In this document: positions 10,144-18,464 of the stretch, one piece after another | Numbering within the stretch: position 1 is the stretch's first letter | Layout of the letters: every line of letters begins with the position of its first letter | Origin: Pycnococcus provasolii | Taxonomy: Eukaryota; Chlorophyta; Pseudoscourfieldiophyceae; Pseudoscourfieldiales | NCBI GenBank assembly: GCA_049487715.1 | Contig: CP150554.1 | Coordinates: 434,001-498,000, forward strand | DNA: 64,000 bases | Direction: 5' to 3' | Program-made: the position numbers and the translations under genes | The notes under the pieces: model-generated | What the model saw: only the letters and a program-made list of their open reading frames with translations | What the model was told of the DNA's origin: nothing | Databases searched by the model: none

Positions 10144-11576
10144 GTTTGCGTAAGGAAAGAAAGGAACTGTGTTTGTGTCATGGAGGATGTGTACGATGCG
10201 TTGTTTTGTCAGTCACGGTTCAGTACTGTAGGTAGGAGCACGCATACCCGAACCCTACCCCCGACGACGGCACACCACCTGACATGCCATGTCGTTGTGT
10301 CTCGTCCAGTCACTTGAACCAGTCACTTGAAGTGGTGTATGAACTTAAGAAGACAACACACAGCTCTGTAAGACATGTCACGCAAGCACACACATATAAC
10401 GATAGCACGCACAAACAAGCATACTTACAGTACTTACCTCTTGAGAAGAAGAATGGACGAATTCGTTGGAAAGAGTGAGACGGGTAGGTGTGTACGACGT
10501 GTCGACGTGCGATATTTCGCGGGGGTACTGCACCAAGTTCAGGGCATTTGAGGGTAAGTTAACACAGGTTAACACTTGACAGTTGACACGCACACACACA
10601 ACGGCAACACAACGGCAACCCAACGGCAACGCGGTGGTGGGAGCGGCCTTGTGGGAGGGGAACGGAATCACGTGATCGGTGCCCCGATTTTCCGAACCGA
10701 TCACGTGACTTTCACCACCGCAACAAACAGCCTGTCACCTGGACTTGGAGTACACGCTACAATATGCCAATATGGTGAGCTCCTTTGCAAAGTGTGTGTT
10801 TCAACGGGTCCTTGTATCCTTTTACAGTATGTTGGAACAAGTTGGCAAACCTGCTCTCTCAATTGTCCACACTCCACAACAGGTTATAGTAGGGTACCTG
10901 ACCTATCCCATCATGTCAACGGGTCCCTCTGCGAAACGGGAAAACGGGCTGGCAGCTTTCCAAAAAGCGAAAAAAAAAAAAACAAGGTGAAGCAGGCAGG
11001 CTGATAACGAAGCCTCAAGGTCTTGTTCTTCCAAAGCCCAAACGATGGCTTCGTGATCCTTCTTTTTTTAAAAGCTGCTAAAGGTATGTAAGGGCTAAGG
11101 TTAGGCTAAGGATCCATGGCGTTCCATGGCTGGTTTGACCCGTTTGGTGTAACATTTATGTACAAGTAGGAAGGGTCCCACAAGGCGTGACGTGACCAGG
11201 AGCATGTCCCGTTGTTGTCACCAATTGCCCATTCCTATCGTAGTACTACATAGTTCTACGGCTTCTCCCAAAGGAAGGCAGGCAGGCATAAAGTTATCCC
11301 GGACAGCCGGAGGCCGGAGGCCGATAGATGTGCATCCAGTAAGGTTACGTCGAGTCAAAGTCAAACCCCTATTCTTATTCTTATTCTTATTCTTATTTTC
11401 GTCTATCCGTCTGTCTCTTAAGCACCTCTTAAGGCTCTTAAGCTGCTTTTTTAGTTTTTTCTGTTCATTCATTTTTCCAATTCATTCTCTCTCTCTCTCT
11501 CAACAGGCAACAGGCAACAAACAACGCCTCCAACCATATTAAAAAATTAAAATAGGATTAGCCGCTTGCTTCAACC
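10144..11576. other. Long intergenic region between cupin and USP genes
   Basis: No supported gene in 1.4 kb. It lies between divergent genes and so carries two promoters. It holds a perfect 13-bp inverted repeat with CACGTG cores at 10668-10708, several TACAGTA/TACTGTA copies (10222, 10425 and 10825 areas), a gttaggctaagg stretch near 11098 and an (ATTCTT)4 microsatellite near 11370-11397. The small ORFs here are not conserved-looking. Confidence 0.6.
10668..10708. promoter_or_regulatory. Perfect 13-bp inverted repeat with two CACGTG boxes
   Basis: The left arm tcacgtgatcggt (10668-10680) and right arm accgatcacgtga (10696-10708) are exact reverse complements around a 15-nt loop. Each arm contains the palindrome CACGTG, the core of G-box/E-box sites bound by bZIP and bHLH factors. 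It could be a paired transcription-factor site or a hairpin. Its position upstream of the cupin gene favours regulation, but that is inference. Confidence 0.6.
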
Positions 11577-13825
11577 ATGGCGGCGGCCACAGCAGCTCCT
11601 CGCACTCCTGTGCTCGCTCGTCCTCCTCCGGTAACGGGCCCCGGTGTGAGGGATTATCCGGCGATAGTAAGACAATAGTGCAAGAGCCGCGAAACAATAT
11701 CGAGGACTACCTCGAAGTTGCCGCACGGATCATTCTGGCACATTCTGCGACTCAGCAAAACAATACCGCCTCAGCACCGGCCGCCAACGGCAGCGGGCAG
11801 GACTCAGACGCATTGCCATCGCAAACAAACACGCCGCAGAAATCAGCAAACGTAACGCCGTCAAGCACGCCGACACGACGCAGCAGCTTTAGCGAACTCT
11901 TCAGACGCGCGTGGAGTGGACTGAGAGGCTTGCCGACCGCGACGAGAGCTGCCACAAAGCAGGAGGATGCCAGCATCGTCAGGCTACCAGACGTCGGGTC
12001 GCCGCGTGCACCCAGCGCACCCACCACTACGAGCAGCCCGCGCTGGAACACAGGGAGGTTCACTCCGAACATTGGCGCTTCACCGAGAATCGCGAGAGGT
12101 GGCAGCCTTCAGCCGCACCAGCAGCAGTTCGTATCGAGCCTCGTCGCACCGCCGAGACCTAACGCGCCGAGTCCGCCTCCTCTACTCTCCGCTGGCTCGG
12201 ATTCCAACGACAGCACAGCACTGCCGCAGCTTGAGTACCAGCAGCCCGCCACCAGAGCCAACTCAGGTATGTCAAACCTCGGAAACACGTGCTACCTTAA
12301 CGCCACCATGCAGGTGCTCGCGTCCGTGCCTGCCCTTGGCGTGTGGGCGCACGCTCGCAAAAAGCTGACGTCGTCGAACGTTTTGGACAATGCTTCGCAG
12401 TCGTCAGCCATGACATCGTTCAATGGTGGTGCCCGCCGCGCTCTCTGGCCAAACAACGCAAATGGTGGCTCTCGAGTGACAAAAAACAAGTACAAGTGCT
12501 TCACGGATGCATTCGCCAACATCGTGTCAAGGCTGGCAACTGGGAATCCGGTGGGAAGTCGCATCGTGCTCGAGCCTTGCATGTACCGCAACGCGACGAA
12601 TGAACGCCTGCCGCTCTTTGCCGGAGCCGACCAGCACGATATGCACGAGTACATGAGTGCGGTACTGCACGCGCTCGACGAAGACGAGACCAAGGAACGC
12701 ACAGCTTCTTCCTCCTCCTCCTCAGAGATGAAGGGAATGAGCGGTGGCAGTCCTCGACCTAACCAATCCTTCGGGAAGGAGAACCATAATCCCGACGTTC
12801 TTGATGTCACGTCAAGCCCGCTGAAGATGCGCTCGCCGAGTGATACGTTCGTGCGACGCACGTTCTGCGGTGGGTTTTGCACAAGCTCCACCTGCCTCGC
12901 GTGCGGGCACACTGCGGAGCACCGAGAGCCTTTCCTGGACTTATCCGTTCCTATTACACGCCCGTCAGTGGAGACGGTACATCTACCAGCGCCGCCAATG
13001 ACCCCAACGCCACCGCCGAGGCCTGCGCCGCCATCTGGTGGAAGATTTACCGGATCGACTGGCAGGCGCCGCACCACACAGCGCCGTGCGCCAACTCCTG
13101 GGCGGAAACACGTGGTGTTGGAGGAGTCGTCATCGCCTGTGACCATTCCCACGAGTACGATCAATGCCCCTGCGGTGACATCACCCGAGGCAAAACAGGA
13201 TGGTGCCATCCAACTCGAGGAATGCCTGAGTGCTTTGCTGCAGCCAGAAACGATGACGGGAAGCGATGCACCACGCTGCGATGTCTGCTCCTCTCGAGTG
13301 GGACGACAGCGCACCATTCGAGTGGAGTCGCACCCACGTGTGCTGATCTTGCACCTTAAGCGTTTCGTCTATGAGCTTGGCGACAATCCGATGGATGGGT
13401 ACACGCCAAAGCGCGTTGACGACGAGCTTGTCATCCCTCGTTCCTTGCACGTGCCTGGGATGGCGGCTAAGCCGAAACAGTCTCAGCAGTCTCATCCGCC
13501 TCAGCCTGCAAGCCCGAGCCGCCTTATCTTTGGCCTCCTAGGCGCCAACAGGAATACTCCCTCAACTCCCTCCACACCGAAGACTCCGCAGATTGGCGCG
13601 ACGTACGAGCTGCATGCCGTCGCACATCATGAGGGATGCTTGCAACTCGGACACTACTACGCTGATTGCCTCGATTTTGCGGATGGTCAGTGGTACCGCA
13701 AGGATGATGATAACGTGATGCGCCTGGCATATCCTCCCTACCACGACGGTAATCTTGAGGACGACATGCGTACAGGATCGAGCACAGCTTACATGCTCGT
13801 TTACGTACGAAAGCAGGACGCGTAA
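11577..13825 (+). CDS. Ubiquitin-specific protease (USP/UBP, C19 family)
   Basis: A cysteine protease that removes ubiquitin from proteins. The catalytic Cys lies in the Cys box MSNLGNTCYLNATMQ (TGC at 12290). The second box is ADQHDMHEYM, a Cys-rich zinc-ribbon-like region is CTSSTCLACGH paired with CDVC, then LILHLKRFVYE, and the His box GHYYADCLDF (CAC at 13652) ends with AYMLVYVRK. The ~200 residues before the catalytic domain are disordered and Ser/Pro-rich. The main frame has no ATG before the Cys box except internal ones, and is open back to 11543. An ATG at 11577 opens in another frame (MAAATAAPRTPVLARPPPV). A single missing base between 11600 and 11678 would join them into 749 aa. 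A tiny intron is less likely. The specific UBP subfamily is not assigned. Confidence 0.85.
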
Positions 13826-14059
13826 GCTTACTTCTAACTAACAATGAGTATTCCTTACAAATCAATCTCTTGTACTGTAAATAGAACATCTTCATCATAC
13901 CCTAGACTAAATAGTTATACAGTAAGTTTGTTGATACTTCATCTGAATTGATTGCAAAACTGGAATCCATCTCAAAGATGTCTCCCGGGGGCGGGGGAGC
14001 CCGTCACCCTAGCCCTACCCCTCACACGGAGGGGTCCTTTGGGAAGGGTCCCGAGATTC

Positions 14060-15166
14060 ATGGCGGCGGGATTCATGGCGGCGGTTCATGGTTCTTCTCG
14101 TCCCACCTGTGCTGTGCCTATCCAACGGGCTCACACGGGTGCACATCTCATATCTCGCCTTATAGGCAACCGCGTCTTCGCCAGAAGTCGAACGTCGTCG
14201 TCGCTCCTTAGGGCCTCGCACGTAGAGTCCTTAGGGGCGTTTGTTGAGGTGGGGTACGTGACAGGCGCGCACGGCATCAAGGGGGATGTGCGCATCGTAG
14301 CATCAACCGACTTTCCTGAAGAACGATTCCAGCCTGGGACGACGCTTGCCATGACCCTTCCTGATGGCGACCCAACCACCCAGGAACGTAAGGACATCAC
14401 AATTGTAAAAGCGAAGCATGCGCCGACTTCGAAGCAAGCGACGGCGTGGATCATGCAAATCGAAGGGTGCTCCACCCGCGAAGATGCGGAAGCTTTAAGA
14501 GGTGCAGCACTGCTCGTCGATGCCGCGTTGAGACCACGACTCTTTGAAGAGCCCACTGAAGAAGACGAGGACGATGTGGACGAAGAAATTCTATATGCAG
14601 ACGAGCTCGTTGGCATGCATGTGTACATGGTTCTTGAAGATGCACAAGCTGCAAGCGGCACGGAGACGCTATGCATCGACGTGCGTGATGACGGGAACGA
14701 CGTGGAAGAAGAGGAAGGGGACGACGACGACGACGACGACGACGACGAGGTCTCGATTGGCATCACGTCGACGTCGAACGACTCCCAAGAAAGATATGAG
14801 GCTCTCGTCGCGGGACCACATGCGCTCGTCGGCACTATAGTCGACGTATACGGCGACGTTGGGCCGCACGACCTTCTCGAAGTGAAGCTGAAATCGCGGG
14901 AGTGCTGGTCGCGACAGGCTGACTTGCACAATCCTCAAGAAAGCGGGAACGGCGACGGCGACGACGACGACGCACAAACAGCGCTCATTCCATTTGCACG
15001 CGAGATATGTCCCGTGGTAGAAACTGGCAACGAAGGTGGCGTGCGATATATCGTGATGGACCCTCCACCTGGACTTCTCGACGTGGGAAAGTCAGGTGGG
15101 GAGAAGAAAGCAAAAGACAAGCGACGGCGTAGACGGAGAAGGCCGAAGCCTACAAGTGAGAAGTAA
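14060..15166 (+). CDS. Plastid RimM-type ribosome maturation factor
   Basis: A 368-residue protein from the ATG at 14060. The first ~55 residues are rich in Arg/Ser/Ala with few acids, which fits a plastid transit peptide. The RimM N-domain follows: VEVGYVTGAHGIKGDVRIVA, then STREDAEALRGAALLVD. The C-terminal PRC-barrel-like part is recognisable in DVYGDVGPHDLLEVKL and ALIPFAREICPVV. RimM acts in maturation of the small ribosomal subunit, probably plastid 16S rRNA here. Two Asp/Glu insertions (D9 near 14720-14748 and DGDDDD near 14955) come from GAC repeats, making the protein about twice the bacterial size. It ends in a basic tail. It converges on the aldo/keto reductase gene with 33 bp between stops. 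Confidence 0.87.
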   Translation: MAAGFMAAVHGSSRPTCAVPIQRAHTGAHLISRLIGNRVFARSRTSSSLLRASHVESLGAFVEVGYVTGAHGIKGDVRIVASTDFPEERFQPGTTLAMTLPDGDPTTQERKDITIVKAKHAPTSKQATAWIMQIEGCSTREDAEALRGAALLVDAALRPRLFEEPTEEDEDDVDEEILYADELVGMHVYMVLEDAQAASGTETLCIDVRDDGNDVEEEEGDDDDDDDDDEVSIGITSTSNDSQERYEALVAGPHALVGTIVDVYGDVGPHDLLEVKLKSRECWSRQADLHNPQESGNGDGDDDDAQTALIPFAREICPVVETGNEGGVRYIVMDPPPGLLDVGKSGGEKKAKDKRRRRRRRPKPTSEK

Positions 15167-15199
15167 AGAATTCTGGTATACATACAGTTACATATCAAT

Positions 15200-16537
15200 T
15201 TAAGGACAAGGCGACGGATATCTGTCGTTCACGCGGTCAATTTCAAGAAGCACGTCAGCAGGGAGCGCGCCCTCATCGTGCCAACGGCAAAGCTCGCGAA
15301 GCTCGTGCTCATCTCGCGGCCCGATCACGACTGAGTCGCACGCGCCGCGGCTGAGCGCGAAGCGGAGCGCCATCTGAGGTAGGCGCATGCCGCTCTCTCG
15401 CGCAAGGCGAGCGTACGCCGCCAACGCCCGCTTTGCATTCGGCTTGCGCTCGATGTCGTAGCGCGCGACGTCCTCCGGATCCAAAATCACGTCATCGTCT
15501 CTGTCAGCAATGTCTTCCTTGCCGTCGCCGAGTCTTCCATTAGCGAGAGGGCTGTACCCGTGGTGGAGGACGCCACAGCGTTTGCACGCCTCGAGCACGC
15601 CGTGTGTGGCGACGGTGCGATTCAGAAGGCTGTACGCGTTGCTAACGACGGCAATGCTCGCCTCTGACGGTGCGACAGCGTCGAATGCTGTGATTCCGTA
15701 CGCCGTCTCGTTGCTGAGTCCGACGTATTTCGTTTTCCCGGCGGCGACAAGCTTGGCGAGCACGTGCACTTGTTCTTCGACGGGCGTGTTCACTCCGTAG
15801 TCGTTGGTGTCGACGTATCCTTGGTGTGTCGTTGGTTCGCCATCGGACGACGCGACGGCATATCCAAACAGAGACGGGACGTACCTGTCTGGCCAGTGCA
15901 GGAGCAGGGTGTGTACGTGGTCTGTTTGGAGTCGTGCGAGCGACCCGTCGATGGCCTCGCAGATGTCGTCGACTGAGAGTCCGGTTGGTCCGTTGCGTAT
16001 CCACGGCATGGATGCCGGTCCTGTGACTTTCGTGGTAATTTGCATTTCGCACGACGGATTTTCTCGAAGAAAGCGTCCGATGATGCGTTCCGTTTCCCCG
16101 CTGTTGTGCGGCGCGCACGGCGACGGGTACATTTCCGCGGTGTCGAGTCGTTGGATGTTGCACTCGTGGTACGCGACGGCCATGAGCCTGTGTGCTGCTT
16201 GCTCATGAGTCGACGACGGACCACTCAGCGTTATCGCCTGATTCACGCTTGTCTTATGGTGACATGTTCGCCGAATTGTCGTCTCAGAACGTGTCCCAAG
16301 GTTGCTGCTAAGGGCGGCACCCTTAGGGGAATCATTTCCGAACGTCATGGTTCCGAGGATGAGGCGCGAAGGCTTCCTCGTATTATCATAAGAGGAAGAA
16401 TGGGAAGAAGCTTGTGTTATTATCATATTGTGCCGGAGAGTGACTGACGGAGGGTGCATCATGCATGGATCCCTGTGCGCATGCATGAACGCGTGCCGCG
16501 TTCGTGTTGTAGTAATAGGAGTATTCACCATCATCAT
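15200..16537 (-). CDS. Tas-like aldo/keto reductase
   Basis: A 445-residue protein from the ATG at 16537. It is an NAD(P)H-dependent (beta/alpha)8 barrel oxidoreductase. Visible family features are LILGTMTFG at the first strand, the catalytic Asp and Tyr in LDTAEMYPSP, Lys in ITTKVTGP, His in LLLHWPDR, KTKYVGLSNETAYGI and the C-terminal cofactor loop VVIGPRDEHELRE. The pattern HWPDRYVPSLFGYA is closest to the Tas subgroup of bacteria, plants and algae. Substrates are broad aldehydes or ketones and not predictable. The N-terminus carries ~60 His/Thr/Ser-rich residues that might target an organelle. A 40-residue insertion between the first barrel strand and the Asp is unusual. Confidence 0.88.
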   Translation of the reverse strand: MMMVNTPITTTRTRHAFMHAHRDPCMMHPPSVTLRHNMIITQASSHSSSYDNTRKPSRLILGTMTFGNDSPKGAALSSNLGTRSETTIRRTCHHKTSVNQAITLSGPSSTHEQAAHRLMAVAYHECNIQRLDTAEMYPSPCAPHNSGETERIIGRFLRENPSCEMQITTKVTGPASMPWIRNGPTGLSVDDICEAIDGSLARLQTDHVHTLLLHWPDRYVPSLFGYAVASSDGEPTTHQGYVDTNDYGVNTPVEEQVHVLAKLVAAGKTKYVGLSNETAYGITAFDAVAPSEASIAVVSNAYSLLNRTVATHGVLEACKRCGVLHHGYSPLANGRLGDGKEDIADRDDDVILDPEDVARYDIERKPNAKRALAAYARLARESGMRLPQMALRFALSRGACDSVVIGPRDEHELRELCRWHDEGALPADVLLEIDRVNDRYPSPCP

Positions 16538-16995
16538 ATGAGAAGTCAAATGTACGAGAGAGACACAGGGAGACTGATGTTGATGTTGATGTTGATGTTC
16601 ATGTTCATGTTGATGTAGATGGGAAGGGTTCCCGACTTAAATTAAAGCAGCGACATGCACGGGTGCGATTTCGTTAGCGCATGGGCATGGGCATGCCCCC
16701 TCCAGTGGGAACTATGGAAATGGAAACCAGGAAATAGGGGGACCCAGGAAATACCGAAGCCGGAGTTTCGGGGTTTACTGTACCCTAGACGGAATGATTC
16801 ATTCGGGGTTTAGAATAGAAGGACTCGTTGTTAAAAAAACAAAACTTCCTCTGCGTGAGTGTGTACCGGGTAGTCGGGTCCCCTTTCCTTTTTTGTTCAA
16901 AACCAAAAACGCGTTCCCAGAGGTTTTTTTCCCCCCTTCAGCCCTTCCGAAACCTTCGCGCGTTTCATATTTTATTTTATTTTCAACGCATTGGG
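16538..16995. promoter_or_regulatory. Divergent promoter between AKR and HVA22 genes
   Basis: A 458-bp gap between genes pointing apart. It contains a (GTTGAT)-type microsatellite at about 16572-16618, two TTCGGGGTTTA motifs (near 16766 and 16802) and a TACTGTA near 16777. The same G-rich motif recurs in other divergent promoters of this window. Confidence 0.55.
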
Positions 16996-17574
16996 ATGGT
17001 GCTCCCGTCTCTCGTCGCGCGACTTCTCATCACGCTCCTAGGCGTCGTCTACCCGTCGTACGAGTGCTTCAAAAGTATTGCCAAAATCGAAGGCGCGTCC
17101 TCGCAACAAACCGCAGACGTACTCAAAAGGTGGTGCATGTTCTGGATCGTATTCGGATGCTTCGTCGCACTGGAACCCGTCGCAGACTCGCTCATCTTCT
17201 GGCTCCCGCTCTACTACGAAGTCAAAGTCGCGTTCGTTGTCTACCTATGGCACCCACGAACGCAAGGGGCAACCTTCGTCTACGACAGCTTCATCCAACC
17301 GACGCTGCTGCACTACGAGTACGAAATCGACCAGAAACTTGACGCTCTCACGTCCAAAGGTCAACAACTATTCCAAAACTACTCAGCGTATGGAATCAAG
17401 TGGGCACAAAGGCGAGCGGTTGACCTCTTCTCGTACATTCAGCAAAGCCAGCAGGCGGGCGGGCGCGTCGGCGCAAACGCGCAGGGCGCGGCGGGTGGCG
17501 TCAACTACAGCGCACCGCAGACAGCCGCGCAGGCGGCGACCAACGCCTTTGGAAGCCGTGCACACGCAGAGTAA
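16996..17574 (+). CDS. HVA22/TB2/DP1/REEP-family ER-shaping protein
   Basis: A 192-residue protein starting MVLPSLVARLLITLLGVVYP. The TB2/DP1/HVA22 domain covers about residues 5-110: VYPSYECFKSIAKIE, then WCMFWIVFGCFVALEPVAD, WLPLYYEVKVAFVVYLWHP and FVYDSFIQPTLLHYE. Hydrophobic hairpins in this family insert in the ER membrane, shaping tubules and promoting ER-phagy and vesicle traffic; plant HVA22 genes respond to abscisic acid. The C-terminus is a soluble Ala/Gln/Gly-rich tail of ~60 residues. The ATG at 16996 is chosen because the family begins directly at the first hydrophobic hairpin, whereas the upstream extension is unrelated. Confidence 0.9.
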   Translation: MVLPSLVARLLITLLGVVYPSYECFKSIAKIEGASSQQTADVLKRWCMFWIVFGCFVALEPVADSLIFWLPLYYEVKVAFVVYLWHPRTQGATFVYDSFIQPTLLHYEYEIDQKLDALTSKGQQLFQNYSAYGIKWAQRRAVDLFSYIQQSQQAGGRVGANAQGAAGGVNYSAPQTAAQAATNAFGSRAHAE

Positions 17575-17753
17575 CGTCGTGCGTGAGTCAACAGCGCCTG
17601 GCTTCATGGTGACTCGTGCGAAAGGCCTCTCCTGCTCTCTTGGAGGGACGGTGACAACTGAAGTGTAGCGACTTGGCTCGCTTTTTTCAACAAAAGTTTT
17701 TATTCTAATCTTTACACAGGGTTTTTCTTTGGCTCACGAACAGTGCACCACCA

Positions 17754-18122
17754 TCACTTGGCAGCTTTGCCTGTTCCTGCGCACGCGTCGCAGCCAAGCC
17801 CTCCACACACTTCACAAAGTCCTAGTTCTCTCCTTTGCTCTCTTGCGACGACGTCGTCAAAGAACGGGCTAGCCGCCGCGAGCAGCACGAGCGATGCGCC
17901 AAATATGAGTCCCGCAATTTCGTTCGCGTCCCATGCGTCGAGTTGGAATGGCGTTGCGCGGCACACTGTGCTTTTATGAGCCTCAGGCTTTTTATATGTG
18001 ACTATGCGTCGACCGTGAACATCACTCCTACTAATGTTCCTGCTGCTGAAACAGCGCCTAGACACATCTTTCAGGTGTGTAACTCGAGGCGTTAGTGTTC
18101 GTGTGAGTGTCAATGGCGACAT
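17754..18122 (-). CDS. Small plastid membrane protein with DnaJ-type Cys cluster
   Basis: A 122-residue protein from the ATG at 18122. Residues 1-57 are basic and Ser/Thr-rich, ending STVCRA, which fits a plastid transit peptide and cleavage site. One membrane segment (IAGLIFGASLVLLAAASPFF) follows, and the C-terminus has the four-cysteine cluster CEVCGGLGCDACAGTG, like half of a DnaJ/BSD2 zinc-binding domain. Small thylakoid proteins with this layout occur in plants as assembly or redox factors, but I cannot name this one. It converges on the HVA22 gene with 179 bp between stops. Confidence 0.72.
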   Translation of the reverse strand: MSPLTLTRTLTPRVTHLKDVSRRCFSSRNISRSDVHGRRIVTYKKPEAHKSTVCRATPFQLDAWDANEIAGLIFGASLVLLAAASPFFDDVVAREQRRELGLCEVCGGLGCDACAGTGKAAK

Positions 18123-18464
18123 CTTGAGCAGTTTCTTATTGACTTTTTTTATGGTTTTATATGGCTCCAGCAGGGAAAACGAGAAACTCTTAATTTTAGG
18201 GGAAACAAGCAAGGGGTCAGTCAGCCAACCAAAACCCCTTCTCTAGGAAGCCTACGGATAGGGGAAAACCCCTGGGGTCGGAGGATTCGGAGAAATCAAG
18301 GCTTTTCGGGGTTGGGAGGGGGGAATTCCTTTCATTCAATTCGGGGTTGAGTTTTCCCTCTCATATTGTTTTTTTGTTCTTTGGTTTTCACGACGACGGC
18401 GCCGCCGCCATCCGTCTCGTCCATCATCACGCCCCCCTCAATCAGGTCAGGTGAGGCTATTAAC
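18123..18464. promoter_or_regulatory. Divergent promoter, plastid Zn-finger gene / DDX24 gene
   Basis: A 342-bp gap between divergent genes. It contains TTCGGGGTTGGG near 18309 and TTCGGGGTTGAG near 18339, matching the G-rich motif of other divergent promoters here. No ORF is supported. Confidence 0.5.

Noticed and set aside
12292-13317. 341-residue minus-strand ORF opposite the ubiquitin protease
   Set aside because: The plus strand encodes intact USP boxes; the antisense frame has no recognisable domain.
16794-17342. 182-residue plus-strand ORF overlapping HVA22
   Set aside because: Out of frame with the conserved HVA22 domain and Arg-rich.
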